DNA of 64,000 nucleotides from CAVSJA01 sp963728145 (GTDB lineage Bacteria; Bacteroidota; Bacteroidia; Chitinophagales; Chitinophagaceae): assembly GCA_963728145.1 (NCBI GenBank), contig CAVSJA010000001.1, positions 248,001 through 312,000 of the forward strand, given 5' to 3'. A model generated the notes under the pieces. The model saw only the letters and a list, made by a program, of their open reading frames with translations, made no database searches and was not told the origin of the DNA. The translations under genes were made by a program, and so were the position numbers. Numbering within the stretch: position 1 is the stretch's first letter; each line of letters begins with the position of its first letter. Positions 48,016 through 57,800 of the stretch are shown here, piece after piece.

Positions 48016-49623
48016 TTATCCCTCCAATGTCTTCTCCCGCATTTTGAACTCTTCAATATCAATCAAGGCAAGATATTTCCGGATCAATTCCTCATCGAAT
48101 TCAGCCTTATGATTCATGTCATCGAGTAATTTTCGTTGATGGTCCAGCATTTGAAGATATATGCTTTGGAATTTTTTCAAGGAATTATCACCTGAGTTTA
48201 TTACTTCTTCGATTTCTTTATTAAAGAACCTAAGCTCGGTTTTGAGTCTTTCCTGCAGATTCTTCAAGTGTTCATTTTTCAGTCCATCTTCACCAAATTC
48301 TTCTTCCAGAAATTTGAGCGAATAGTGAGCAATCTTTTTTTGAATGATCGTTTCCTGCTTCCGCAAGGGAATTAATGTGTATTTGTCTTCCAACTTTACT
48401 TTCCGGATTACCCAGGGCAGCGTTAGCCCCTGGAGTACCAATGTTACAAGGATAACTATGAACGTAATAAATAGAATAAGATTCCGATGGGGGAAGGACT
48501 GGCCTTCCGTAATGATCAATGGAATGGATAAGGCCATCGCCAGCGATACCACACCACGCATTCCTGCCCAGCCCAAAACAACTGGTCCCTTAAAACCTGG
48601 GTTCCTGTCTGCAACAGTAATAAAATGACCCGCGAACCTTGTAAACAAAGAAGCTCCAAAAGTGCAGAGGAATCTTGCAATGATCAGTGCAAATGAGATT
48701 ACCAATCCATACAGGATTGCTCTGCCCAGGCTAATGTCTCCAAGCTGCTGTACAATGGAAGGCAATTGAAGTCCGATCAGAAAAAAGACCAATCCATTCA
48801 TCACGAAAACAATATTGGTCCAAACATTTATCCCTTGAATCCGGCTTTGATAGTTCAACATACGTTGGCGCCTGCTCGATAAAAACAGTCCCCCACATAC
48901 TACTGCTAATACGCCGGAAAAATGAAAGTATTCAGCCGAATAGTACATGCAATAGGGCGTGACAAGTGTTAATACAATTTCAATACTTGGAGTTGTTGGC
49001 AGCCACCGGTGGATTGCGTAGAAGATCAGGCCAACAAGAATGCCGATAAGTATCCCCATCACCACAACAAGGACAAAACGCAATGCTGCATCCTGAAAAT
49101 TAAATTGACTGCTGATAACTGCTGCCAAAGCAAATTGGAATACGATCAGCGAAGAAGCATCGTTGAGCAAACTTTCTCCTTCAGCGATGCTAACAATCGC
49201 CTTTGGCACTTTCACCTGGCGCATGATAGTAGTTGCCGAAATAGCATCTGGTGGTGATACAATACCCCCTAATACAAAACCGAGCGCCAAAGTAAATCCG
49301 GGAATAAGCATATAGGATACGAATGCAATTGCACAAGATGTTATGATAACAATTGGAAATGCAAAACTGGTAATTACACGTCTCCATTTCCAAAACTCTT
49401 TCCAGGATACCTGCCATGCCGCTTCATATAATAATGGCGGAAGAAAAATAAAAAAGACCAGGTCGGGGCTGATCGTCACCCTTGAAAAGACGGAAATAAA
49501 ACTAAGCGCCAGACCTCCTATGACAAGCACAATGGGATAAGCCACTCGTAGTTTGTTGGCGAGCATCACCAGCGCCAGTATGATCAGGATAAGAAATATG
49601 TATTCAATAAAATGTTGCTGCAT
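48016..49623 (-). CDS. CPA1-type Na+/H+ antiporter
   Basis: 535 residues with about 12 transmembrane helices, then a ~130-residue cytoplasmic helical tail. CPA1 (NhaP/NHE) hallmarks are LVFFIFLPPLLYEAAW, GGIVSPPDAISATTIMRQ, EGESLLNDASSLIVFQFAL (the ND ion-binding pair) and VLGWAGMRGVVSLAMALSIP. It exchanges Na+ or K+ for H+ in pH and salt homeostasis. Convergent with the histidine kinase (4 bp between stops). The family is sure; the ion is not. Confidence 0.92.
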   Translation of the reverse strand: MQQHFIEYIFLILIILALVMLANKLRVAYPIVLVIGGLALSFISVFSRVTISPDLVFFIFLPPLLYEAAWQVSWKEFWKWRRVITSFAFPIVIITSCAIAFVSYMLIPGFTLALGFVLGGIVSPPDAISATTIMRQVKVPKAIVSIAEGESLLNDASSLIVFQFALAAVISSQFNFQDAALRFVLVVVMGILIGILVGLIFYAIHRWLPTTPSIEIVLTLVTPYCMYYSAEYFHFSGVLAVVCGGLFLSSRRQRMLNYQSRIQGINVWTNIVFVMNGLVFFLIGLQLPSIVQQLGDISLGRAILYGLVISFALIIARFLCTFGASLFTRFAGHFITVADRNPGFKGPVVLGWAGMRGVVSLAMALSIPLIITEGQSFPHRNLILFITFIVILVTLVLQGLTLPWVIRKVKLEDKYTLIPLRKQETIIQKKIAHYSLKFLEEEFGEDGLKNEHLKNLQERLKTELRFFNKEIEEVINSGDNSLKKFQSIYLQMLDHQRKLLDDMNHKAEFDEELIRKYLALIDIEEFKMREKTLEG

Positions 49624-49722
49624 GAAGTGATATAAAAATAACGAAAGGCTGGAAATGGTCTTTAAGTACTACTTGCATTATCCAATCAAGTCTTACCTGT
49701 GCGCAATTCTTGTATGCAAAAT

Positions 49723-50667
49723 TTAAAGGTTCCTGAACTTAAGTGGACTAAGCTGCGCATGTTTCTTAAAAAAATTATTGAAGTGTGTTACTTCTGTAAA
49801 ACCCAGGGCGAATGCAATTTCTGATACACTCCACGAACTGTGTTTCAGTAAAATTTTGGACTCCCGAAAAACGCGGTCAGCGATGATTTGTGATGTCGTT
49901 TTATCGGATGTTTCTTTTACGGCACGGTTCAGGTGATTCACATGAACGTTCAATTGCTTTGCAAAATCTGAGGGCGAACGGAAATTAACCGACTGATGAG
50001 TATCATCAATTGGAAACTGTCTTTCCAAAAGCTCCAGGAAGAGTGTGGCGATCCGTTGTGATGCATTTATCTGTTGCTTATCGAATTTATTTGCCGGCTG
50101 CATCTTCATTGCCATATGGAGCAACTCAAAAACGAGCGTCCTTAACACATCATATTTATGATTATAGTCAGAATTGATTTCCTCAAACATGCGTTCATAG
50201 ACTGAAGTCACCGCTTTCACGTTTTCATTTGACAATTCAAACACGTGTAGTCCGTTGGGTTGATACACCTCATATTGATTGAGATTGCCAAATTGATGGA
50301 AGAAATGTTGATTAAACACACAGAAAAAACCTCCTGTAATCTTTTCCAGGTGCTCATACTTGTAAGGGATTTGCGGATTTGAAAATGTCAACGCCTGCTT
50401 TTGAATCTCAACAACTTTATCGGCGTAATACATTTTGCTGCCCCCGATTATCAACATGATCTTATAAAAATCCCGCCGTTTATAGGGTGGGGGCTGGGCA
50501 TTTTCTCCAACAAAAGGTTCGAGCTTAAACACATTGAAATGGCCAATATCATTGCGGAGATTCTCCGGTAGCCAATTGAATTTTCTTTTGTAGAACTCTT
50601 CTATGGTTTCCACCTTAGCCATCTCCCACAAACTTACAGATTTCCTATTGTTCTTATTTCTCCGCAT
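49723..50667 (-). CDS. AraC-family transcriptional regulator
   Basis: 314 residues; an internal Met at 50622 (MAKVETIEEFYKRK) is an alternative start. The N-terminal ~190 residues form a cupin-like sensing domain (FKLEPFVGENAQPP, KMYYADKVVEIQKQALTF). The C-terminal AraC domain has SPSDFAKQLNVHVNHLNRAVK and WSVSEIAFALGFTEVTHFNNFFKKHAQLSP. Its 5' end overlaps the stop of the barrel gene by 14 bp, so the two are co-transcribed and the regulator may control that barrel. Confidence 0.9.
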   Translation of the reverse strand: MRRNKNNRKSVSLWEMAKVETIEEFYKRKFNWLPENLRNDIGHFNVFKLEPFVGENAQPPPYKRRDFYKIMLIIGGSKMYYADKVVEIQKQALTFSNPQIPYKYEHLEKITGGFFCVFNQHFFHQFGNLNQYEVYQPNGLHVFELSNENVKAVTSVYERMFEEINSDYNHKYDVLRTLVFELLHMAMKMQPANKFDKQQINASQRIATLFLELLERQFPIDDTHQSVNFRSPSDFAKQLNVHVNHLNRAVKETSDKTTSQIIADRVFRESKILLKHSSWSVSEIAFALGFTEVTHFNNFFKKHAQLSPLKFRNL

Positions 50668-51412
50668 AAACTTTATTGAAAGAAAAAACCAGGCTTATGC
50701 TCCATATGAAATTTTTACTCGCGGTGATGTCTGACTCGATAGTTTTATTGAATATGGCTAAAGCGGATAGTGGAAAATTTTTCCTCGCCAATGCCAATGT
50801 TGCGGTACCATAGAAACCGTCTTCTTCGTTTTGCTTGAGGTAATAGACTTGTGGTGTAAACCTCAGGGCCAGATCCCAGAATAATTTAATATCGGATATA
50901 GTACTATTAAGAGTAAGGAAATGCGTATTGCGAACAGCTTCCTTATCAATTCCTCGTGAATACAGATAATAAACTCCAATACTGACATTTCTTGAGATAA
51001 AATAATTGGGCGCTAATTCACCCGCAAAATATCGTCTGCCAACAATTATTTCATTTGAATCGGGCAAGCTGATTACCGTTCTAAAATTCATTGCAGGATG
51101 GAGGCCTACTGTAAACCTGAATTTATCCTGCTGAACCAATTTATACCGAAACCAAAATATGAAACTCCAGGGTTTTCCTTTCAGTGAGAATCGAAGATCC
51201 GGTTCGAAACTAAATCGTTTGCCCATATACAGATTAACGATTACGGCAGGTTCGCCCAATGAAAAAGTAGGTATCAATGAGATGCCGTTATTGGTAAGAA
51301 AGAAAGCGCCTGCAAATCGAAACGGAGCCTTGGTGCTATCCTTTTGCTGGGAAAACGAACAATGAGCTATGACAAGAAAAACAATAATGAGAAATTGTGA
51401 TTTGCTATGCAT
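50654..51412 (-). CDS. Outer-membrane beta-barrel protein, unknown
   Basis: 252 residues with signal peptide (IIVFLVIAHCSFSQ). Alternating amphipathic strands cover the protein (SFEPDLRFSLKGKPWSFIFWFRY, FRFTVGLHPAMNFRTVI, ISRNVSIGVYYLYSRG, FLTLNSTISDIKLFWDLALRF) and it ends FIWSISLVFSFNKVY. A generic small barrel with no family I can name. Translationally coupled to the AraC gene downstream. Confidence 0.65.
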   Translation of the reverse strand: MHSKSQFLIIVFLVIAHCSFSQQKDSTKAPFRFAGAFFLTNNGISLIPTFSLGEPAVIVNLYMGKRFSFEPDLRFSLKGKPWSFIFWFRYKLVQQDKFRFTVGLHPAMNFRTVISLPDSNEIIVGRRYFAGELAPNYFISRNVSIGVYYLYSRGIDKEAVRNTHFLTLNSTISDIKLFWDLALRFTPQVYYLKQNEEDGFYGTATLALARKNFPLSALAIFNKTIESDITASKNFIWSISLVFSFNKVYAEK

Positions 51413-51525
51413 CTGACAGTTGGTTATGAATCATGATGCAAAGGGAGTAAATTTAATTTGGAACTAGCAACGGAAATCAAAGTAATAATTACGATTTTCA
51501 AATAATTTGAAATTCAGCTTTTTCT

Positions 51526-51533
51526 TAGTTTTG
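51526..51533 (+). promoter_or_regulatory. Putative -7 box TAGTTTTG
   Basis: Perfect match to the Bacteroidota -7 consensus TAnnTTTG, 24 bp before the ATG at 51558. A TTTG lies at 51506-51509 but the 16-base spacing is shorter than the usual ~19. Drives the small lipoprotein gene downstream. Confidence 0.45.
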
Positions 51534-51557
51534 AACTACGCTTAAAAACCAAACTAT

Positions 51558-51971
51558 ATGAGACAGCTGACAATCCTCATTCTTCTATCCCACGCTTTCG
51601 CGTGCAACTCAACAAAAAAATCCCAGGGAAATGCTTATACGCTCAATGGTGTCTGGATTCCCACCAAACAGGAAATGAATGGTAAAGAACTTCCAGCGAC
51701 AGTATATAACAATTATAAGCTAACTATGAATGATAGCTCGTATATTTTTGGTATTGCGCAGGAAGACAAAGGTGTCATAACTTATAGTAAGGGTAAGATG
51801 GACATTTATGGTAAAGAAGGAATAAACAAAGGAAAACACTATACTGCCATTTATAAAGTGGAGAATGGCATTTTGACCATTTGTTACAATTTAGCAGGCG
51901 ACGTATATCCCGAAGCGTTCGAAACCAATAGCAAGCCGACACTTTTTATTTCGGTTTTTAAAAAAGAATAA
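51558..51971 (+). CDS. Small lipoprotein with lipocalin-like (TIGR03067-type) domain
   Basis: 137 residues. Lipoprotein signal with cysteine in SHAFAC. The rest reads as a single beta-rich domain: GVWIPTKQEMNGKELP, GKMDIYGKEGINKGKHYTAIYKVENGILTICYNLAG and PTLFISVFKKE, a pattern I associate with the TIGR03067 lipocalin-like family. Function unknown; probably faces the periplasm or surface. Confidence 0.7.
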   Translation: MRQLTILILLSHAFACNSTKKSQGNAYTLNGVWIPTKQEMNGKELPATVYNNYKLTMNDSSYIFGIAQEDKGVITYSKGKMDIYGKEGINKGKHYTAIYKVENGILTICYNLAGDVYPEAFETNSKPTLFISVFKKE

Positions 51972-51990
51972 CAAAAGTTCGTCCCATCCA

Positions 51991-52479
51991 TCACTTTTGT
52001 TTCTCATAGATGCAAAGCATAAAGCTGAAGATCGGGGGAATCATCAACATTGAATCTTGCATACCTGCAACTATCTCGAATTTGTGAGCGGATTCTGAAG
52101 GTGGTACGCGAAGAGTAGTATCAGCTGTTATGACGAAAAACATCTTCGGGCCTTCCCATTTTATTTTGTACACACCATACAGGTCCATACCCATTCCATA
52201 AATATGGATCTTCCGGTCATCGATGAAATGAATATTGTCATAAGCTCCAGGCTCAAGCTTCTTCATTTTTTCATTCTCATCCAAAAACCGATTTTTGTTA
52301 ACGTCTTCACCTGCAGCAACTCTTTTGTAACGTAGGCCTGCATATCCCGTTGTGCCACCTTGAGAGATACTTGGAAATTTTGCCGTCGGTGCCATTGGCA
52401 ATTTTTGAGTGACTGTATTGGAATTCCAAAATGATAATCCGAGAGCGGCAACCATTAAAATCATTATTGATTGTTTCAT
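51991..52479 (-). CDS. Hypothetical exported protein
   Basis: 162 residues with a hydrophobic N-terminus (IMILMVAALGLSFW) that is a signal peptide or anchor. The body shows no domain I know; IHIYGMGMDLYGVYKIKWEGPKMFFVIT resembles the lipocalin-like pattern of the convergent neighbour (KMDIYGKEG), so the two may be distantly related. Ends 19 bp from that neighbour's stop. Confidence 0.55.
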   Translation of the reverse strand: MKQSIMILMVAALGLSFWNSNTVTQKLPMAPTAKFPSISQGGTTGYAGLRYKRVAAGEDVNKNRFLDENEKMKKLEPGAYDNIHFIDDRKIHIYGMGMDLYGVYKIKWEGPKMFFVITADTTLRVPPSESAHKFEIVAGMQDSMLMIPPIFSFMLCIYEKQK

Positions 52480-52637
52480 ATACCGGCAACTTTAGAATGC
52501 ATTCCTAAAATTACCGCCAAAACATCGCTCCCGAATCACTCTTTTGAGTTAGTAGACTGGTTGCAAATCCGCTCATAAATTTCAGACACTTATAATCTGC
52601 AATACCAACTAACTTGCGATTGAAAGGCAAGTATAAT

Positions 52638-53198
52638 ATGTTCGATTTTATCAAGCAACCATGGCCCTGGTGGGTATCCGGGCCATTGATCGGGTTAACT
52701 GTCCCCATATTATTGATATTGGGTAATAAGGCATTCGGCCTTTCTTCCAACTTCAGGCATATTTGCGCAGCCTGTTTTCCCTCGAATATTCCGTTTTTCA
52801 GGTACGAGTGGAAAAAAGAGGCCTGGAACTTATTCTTCGCTGCGGGTATCGTTGCAGGAGGATTTATCGCATGGAATTTTTTATCATACCACAACTTCAG
52901 CATAAATGAGAAGCTATTGAATGAGCTGAGCCAGTATGGAATTACCAATCATGCGCAATTAGTTCCTTCCGAAGTCATCAATTGGAGTTCTCTCTTTAGT
53001 TTGAAGGGCTTGCTAATGATTGTTGTCGGAGGTTTTCTTATTGGCTTTGGCACCCGATATGCTGAAGGTTGTACTTCTGGTCATGCTATAGCAGGAATGG
53101 CAAATCTGCAATTGGCTTCCTTCATAGCCACCAGTTGTTTCATGGCCGGTGGTTTTCTTGTTGCAAATCTAATTGTACCCTTAATTCTCAAATTATAG
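52638..53198 (+). CDS. YeeE/YedE-family transporter, first half
   Basis: ATG at 52638 preferred over a TTG at 52614. 186 residues, about four transmembrane helices. The family signature RYAEGCTSGHAIAG carries the conserved cysteine thought to interact with thiosulfate or reduced sulfur. Bacteroidota split the ~350-residue YeeE/TsuA-like channel into two adjacent half-size genes; the second begins one base after this stop. CAACFPSN adds a second cysteine pair on a loop. Role: sulfur-compound uptake. Confidence 0.85.
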   Translation: MFDFIKQPWPWWVSGPLIGLTVPILLILGNKAFGLSSNFRHICAACFPSNIPFFRYEWKKEAWNLFFAAGIVAGGFIAWNFLSYHNFSINEKLLNELSQYGITNHAQLVPSEVINWSSLFSLKGLLMIVVGGFLIGFGTRYAEGCTSGHAIAGMANLQLASFIATSCFMAGGFLVANLIVPLILKL

Positions 53199-53199
53199 A

Positions 53200-53709
53200 A
53201 TGAAACACGGCACAATTCATATAGACGATACAATTAAAACTGAAATAGGATTAAAGCCCAATGGAGTTTTGAAGGAATCAAATCCCGATTTCAGATTATA
53301 TCCGAATATTAAATTCTTGTTTGCAGGAATATTTTTTGGAATTGTACTGATCAAGAGTGAGGTGATCTCCTGGTTCCGCATCCAGGAAATGTTTCGGCTC
53401 CAGAGCTTTCATATGTTTGGCGTAATAGGGACAGCAGTGTTAACTGCCATGATCTCTATCATACTCATAAAGAAATTGAAAATAAAGACCATTAATAAGG
53501 AAGAGATCTTCCTGCTCTCAAAGAAATTTCATAAAGGAAATATTTATGGTGGTTTATTATTTGGGTTTGGCTGGGCAATTACCGGTGCATGCCCTGGACC
53601 TCTATTTGCACAGGTAGGAAGCGGGGCCACGATTGTGCTGATTACCATATTGAGCGCATTAGCAGGAACCTGGACATATGGATTAGTCCGGGATAAACTT
53701 CCTCATTGA
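53200..53709 (+). CDS. YeeE/YedE-family transporter, second half (DUF6691)
   Basis: 169 residues, four transmembrane helices (KFLFAGIFFGIVLI, GVIGTAVLTAMISIILI, GLLFGFGWAITGACPGPLFAQVG, IVLITILSALAGTWTYG). TGACPGPL is the matching cysteine motif of the second pseudo-repeat. Starts one base after the first half, hence co-translated. Together they would form one inner-membrane thiosulfate-type channel. Confidence 0.85.
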   Translation: MKHGTIHIDDTIKTEIGLKPNGVLKESNPDFRLYPNIKFLFAGIFFGIVLIKSEVISWFRIQEMFRLQSFHMFGVIGTAVLTAMISIILIKKLKIKTINKEEIFLLSKKFHKGNIYGGLLFGFGWAITGACPGPLFAQVGSGATIVLITILSALAGTWTYGLVRDKLPH

Positions 53710-53823
53710 GTTATCTTATTCTATTTAAAGAAGTGGATTTGCTCTTAAATTCACCCAACAGGGGCAGTTGGACAAAGCGCAAATACTTTTACATTACGGA
53801 TATAATCCTATAATCATTTCTTT

Positions 53824-55422
53824 ATGCTCCCAAAAAATAAGCGGGCCAGAATGGTCAAATATGCGTGTTTGGTTGCTATAGCCCTCTGTTTCATCAAATG
53901 TAATAATACAACCGAAACGGTTTCGTCCGAAGCTTCTGATAGCCTGGGCTTGGTTTATGGACCCTACCGGCTTGTCAAACTACCAATTACCAAAGGAATC
54001 AGGATTCTCAATCCGATTCAACTTGCTTTAGGACCGGAACAGAAGCTTTTCGCAGCAAATCAAAGTGGCGAGGTGTTTACCCTGAATGATTCAGATGGAG
54101 ATGGCCTTGAGGACGAGGCATTGTTATTTTGCAATGTTGGCGATTACAAACTTCGTTCTCCTTCAGGTTTTGCTTATAAAGGCGACACTGTCTATATCGG
54201 CACTGCGCAGGAGATTAGAATATTTTTGGATAAGGATAAAGACGGTAAGGCAGACACGAGCTGGACATTCTTCAATGATATTCCGCATAGCGAACATCCT
54301 TACGAGTGGACCAGTGCAATGAATTTCGGACCAGATGGTTGGTTGTACTTCGCATTGACTACAGATTCGTGGAATGCAGGCCCATCACCGGATCCCAAAC
54401 TATACCGTGGCGCGATTATGCGAATTTCTCCGGATGGAAAGCAAGCCGAAAAGTTTGTCACTGGCATTAGATCCGTTAATAGTTCTGCATTCAATCAATC
54501 CGGTGATCTTTTCTTTATCGATAACGAAGGAGGCGGAAATCCCACTGAAGAATTGAATCTTGCAATCAGAAATTCATATTATGGTCATAATCCAGGCAAG
54601 TACAAAGGACATGACAGTACAAGAGAACCCGCTCATTCTTTCGATACAGAAGTAGCGCCCTCTGCAATAGTTTTCAATTCAGCGAATAATGATTTTGGAG
54701 GAACGGCCGGCGAACTCTTCGTTTCATTTTATGGTCCGACTGAAAGATGGAAAAGAGGGGGTATAGGACGCTTGAAAATAGAACGCAATAGTGATGGAAC
54801 CTATCGCTTCCAGGAATTTGCTGTAGCTGATATTCCAAAACTATCAGCAATGGCATTTGGCAAAGATGGCTCCTTGTACATCGCGAATCATGGAATTGCC
54901 GACTATTGGTATAAATCAGTTGAGGAGAAATCAGGTGCCTTTTATAAAATAGTCTACGATAAATCGATGACAAAGTTCAGGACCAGGGAAAAGACCGGCG
55001 GCGACCTTTCTCCAAACTCCATTGAAGCAGGTAAACAGCTTTTTGCCGAATCCGCCTGTACCGCTTGCCATGCCATAGAGGGTGCGGAATTGTTGGGGCC
55101 AAATTTAAAGGGAGTCGGCTCTCGCTTATCACGTGAAGATATAATCGAAGAGATCGTCAATCCGTCAAATATCATCAAGGCAAGTATGGGCGGAATGAAG
55201 ATTACCAAAAAGGATGGGCAGGTGCTGCTAGGACGAGTAGTGAATTCCAACGAGAAGGAGATCTCACTGATGCTGATAGGAAACCAGGTTGTTCTAATCC
55301 CGAGAGATCAAATAGCTAAATCTGAAAGTGAAACAAAGTCGTTGATGTATGAAAAACTTTTGGTTGGAATGAAAGAAGAAGAGATCAAGAATCTTCTTGA
55401 TTATATCCAAAGCCTAAAATAA
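53824..55422 (+). CDS. Lipoprotein with sorbosone-dehydrogenase-like propeller and cytochrome c domain
   Basis: 532 residues. Lipoprotein signal (LVAIALCFIKC). A six-bladed propeller of the PQQ-glucose/sorbosone dehydrogenase-like type fills about 45-370 (SDGDGLEDEALLF, MNFGPDGWLYFALT, FFIDNEGGGNPTEELN, GELFVSFYGPTERWKRGG). The C-terminal cytochrome c has haem site C412-C415-H416 (CTACHAIEG), with GPNLKGVGSRLSREDIIEEIVNPS and a likely axial Met in SMGGMKI. This matches the PVC-type haem-binding proteins common in Bacteroidota and Planctomycetes. An electron-transfer dehydrogenase is likely; the substrate is unknown. Confidence 0.82.
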   Translation: MLPKNKRARMVKYACLVAIALCFIKCNNTTETVSSEASDSLGLVYGPYRLVKLPITKGIRILNPIQLALGPEQKLFAANQSGEVFTLNDSDGDGLEDEALLFCNVGDYKLRSPSGFAYKGDTVYIGTAQEIRIFLDKDKDGKADTSWTFFNDIPHSEHPYEWTSAMNFGPDGWLYFALTTDSWNAGPSPDPKLYRGAIMRISPDGKQAEKFVTGIRSVNSSAFNQSGDLFFIDNEGGGNPTEELNLAIRNSYYGHNPGKYKGHDSTREPAHSFDTEVAPSAIVFNSANNDFGGTAGELFVSFYGPTERWKRGGIGRLKIERNSDGTYRFQEFAVADIPKLSAMAFGKDGSLYIANHGIADYWYKSVEEKSGAFYKIVYDKSMTKFRTREKTGGDLSPNSIEAGKQLFAESACTACHAIEGAELLGPNLKGVGSRLSREDIIEEIVNPSNIIKASMGGMKITKKDGQVLLGRVVNSNEKEISLMLIGNQVVLIPRDQIAKSESETKSLMYEKLLVGMKEEEIKNLLDYIQSLK

Positions 55423-55431
55423 CTTCTTCAA

Positions 55432-55896
55432 TTACCTGATTCGGTTCAGGGCATAACCATATCCGGCATCTCCAACTCTCGGTGAGAGCGTTGAATCAAG
55501 AATGAAGAGTATGTTCTCATCAACTTTCCAAAACCACCTGAATTCTGGCGGCGCGCCTGATGTCAATTCATACACGATATGCGCTGGATCTAGTGAAGTT
55601 CCATAAATGATCCTTATTTCTCCTGAATTGGTAATCCTTTCTTCATCCCTGCCCACATAGACCCTGCCCATCAAATAAGTTGTAGGGAGTTTTGTTATTG
55701 CATCTTCATAGATCACAAGCGAAAATTTCAAACGTTCGCAATCCGCACAGGGAACCCTACTGCCGAATTCACCCATCACGGAATCACCATTTGCATTGGT
55801 TTCCGGATACCAGTGGGTAAGTGGATCGTCCTGGTCTTTTTTACAGGAAATAATCGATATTAAAATAATGGTGGAAAGAATTATTAGCCTTCTCAT
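55432..55896 (-). CDS. NlpE-like lipoprotein
   Basis: 154 residues. Lipobox in ILISIISC. The core begins with GSRVPCADCERLKFSLVIYED, the PCADC signature of the NlpE N-terminal domain (copper resistance and envelope-stress sensing in Enterobacteria). The later part (GRDEERITNSGEIRIIYG, RWFWKVDENILFILDS) follows the family's beta-barrel pattern. The stop lies 9 bp from the convergent cytochrome gene. Confidence 0.75.
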   Translation of the reverse strand: MRRLIILSTIILISIISCKKDQDDPLTHWYPETNANGDSVMGEFGSRVPCADCERLKFSLVIYEDAITKLPTTYLMGRVYVGRDEERITNSGEIRIIYGTSLDPAHIVYELTSGAPPEFRWFWKVDENILFILDSTLSPRVGDAGYGYALNRIR

Positions 55897-56055
55897 GGAT
55901 GAGCATTTGACTGAATTCTAATTCTTATACGGAGGAGAAAAAAAGAAGGATGGGTAATTTGGAAAAAACAGCTAGCCGGGTTCCTCTCCGGCGGGCGGAG
56001 TTATGTTCAATTTTTGAATTAAATTGTACAGGATATTCACTTTCAATTTTTAGCC

Positions 56056-57633
56056 ATGAAATCAGGATTTGCAATTCTGCTTACTTTATTTATTTGCCAT
56101 TATTGGGGGCAAAGCCAAAATCTGGTCGAAACCGAGGGCGTCAACAGTTCAATTCACCGGGAAAATATCGGAAGGATTCGCTTCATGGAAAAAGCGATTG
56201 CAGCCGATATGGTTAAGGAATCCGATTATATTTCAAGCTTTAACTATAGTGAGAATACTGATTTCAATATCAGGATCTATCTCGATAATTCATTAACCAA
56301 CTACTTACACAGGCTCGATCAAACATTGACTGTCCAGAACCTGGTTAAAAATGGAAATTATCAGTTCAGCTTTTATATCGATGACAAACTGGTTTATAAA
56401 GAGAATCTAAATCCGGGCGCGGGGTCGGCAGAGTATAAGAATTCCAAAACAAGCATCAGGGTTCCGCTGATCAGTCCCACACAAGAGGATTCATGGGGAA
56501 GATTCTTATGGAACCGATTCATGATTATGGGCGGAGAAGATGCGTTTACAGAGGGAAGGCACATGTTAAGAATGGAAGCCAGGCCATATCTTAAAACTTC
56601 GGAGGTCAAAGTAGGAGATGTCATCGCGAAGGGAGAGATTGAAATGATCATTAAGAAACCTCCGGTTACCGAATCACAAATTTCAATTCAAAAGATCCTT
56701 CCGGGCAGTGGCTGGCCTGGTTCATCATCTGGCTTCGATACAACATTGATCAGGGAACTGAATAAGAAAATTGCACAAAATGATTTTAAAGAGATAAAAA
56801 GTATCGTCATAATTAAATCAGGTAAACTTCTATTGGAAGAGTACTTCAACGGCGCCAATAGGGAAACCCTTCATGATACGCGTTCCGTGGGTAAGACATT
56901 CGCTTCAGCTATGATGGGTATCGCAATCCAGGAAGGGTTTATTAAAAATGAAAATCAAAAACTGGGAGAATTTTATGATCTGAAGAAATTCAGTAATTAT
57001 TCCCCATTGAAGGAAAGCGTTACGATCAAAAGTTTGCTTACGATGAGTTCAGGGTTCGAAGGATCAGATGATGATGATGAATCTCCTGGAAATGAAGAAA
57101 AGATGTATCCGACAAATAACTGGGTAAAGTTTGCGCTCGATCTTTCAATGGATAGTTCAAAAAAGATAGGAGAGAACTGGGATTATTTTACTGCTGGCGT
57201 GGTGTTGTTAGGCGATATTTTGCATCAAAGGGTTCCTGGCGGACTTGAGAAGTATGCAGATGCAAAATTGTTTTCTCCGCTCGGAATAAAGAATTATCAA
57301 TGGCAATACACTCCTCAAAAAGTAGCTAATACCGCAGGAGGAATTCGATTGAAAGCGGTTGACCTTGCCCGTTTTGGTCAGCTTTATCAAAACAATGGAG
57401 CCTGGAATGAAAAGCAGATCATATCAAAAAACTGGATTGAAAAAAGTTTATCGAGACAACTTCAACTACCCGGTGGTGAAAACGAATTTTATGGCTACCT
57501 GCTTTGGAATACCAGTTTTACCATCAACAATAAATCCTATGAAGCTTTCTACTTAAGCGGCAATGGAGGAAACAAAGTATACATTTTCAAGGATGCACCT
57601 CTTGGTTATAGTTATTACAAGTACAGCATATAA
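56056..57633 (+). CDS. Exported serine hydrolase, class C beta-lactamase family
   Basis: 525 residues with signal peptide (ILLTLFICHYWGQSQ). Residues ~25-210 form an unfamiliar beta-rich N-terminal region. The beta-lactamase-type domain follows: IVIIKSGKLLLEEYFNG, nucleophile S277 and K280 in RSVGKTF (SxxK), Y377 in WDYFTAGVVLL (Yxx position), and GGIRLKAVDLARFGQLYQNNG. Such proteins are usually esterases or D-amino-acid peptidases rather than true lactamases. Stands alone. Confidence 0.87.
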   Translation: MKSGFAILLTLFICHYWGQSQNLVETEGVNSSIHRENIGRIRFMEKAIAADMVKESDYISSFNYSENTDFNIRIYLDNSLTNYLHRLDQTLTVQNLVKNGNYQFSFYIDDKLVYKENLNPGAGSAEYKNSKTSIRVPLISPTQEDSWGRFLWNRFMIMGGEDAFTEGRHMLRMEARPYLKTSEVKVGDVIAKGEIEMIIKKPPVTESQISIQKILPGSGWPGSSSGFDTTLIRELNKKIAQNDFKEIKSIVIIKSGKLLLEEYFNGANRETLHDTRSVGKTFASAMMGIAIQEGFIKNENQKLGEFYDLKKFSNYSPLKESVTIKSLLTMSSGFEGSDDDDESPGNEEKMYPTNNWVKFALDLSMDSSKKIGENWDYFTAGVVLLGDILHQRVPGGLEKYADAKLFSPLGIKNYQWQYTPQKVANTAGGIRLKAVDLARFGQLYQNNGAWNEKQIISKNWIEKSLSRQLQLPGGENEFYGYLLWNTSFTINNKSYEAFYLSGNGGNKVYIFKDAPLGYSYYKYSI

Positions 57634-57800
57634 TAAACCGTACATGCACAGGCAGGTGAAGAAAATGATGGACAGGTATGTCCTGCCCGCCGTTCTTAAT
57701 AATCACGACTAACTTCGTATCAAAAGGAATTAATGCGAATTCATTGCACATAAAGAAGATAGAGGGAACACTTTCGGTTCCCTTTGTCAAATTTTACTTC

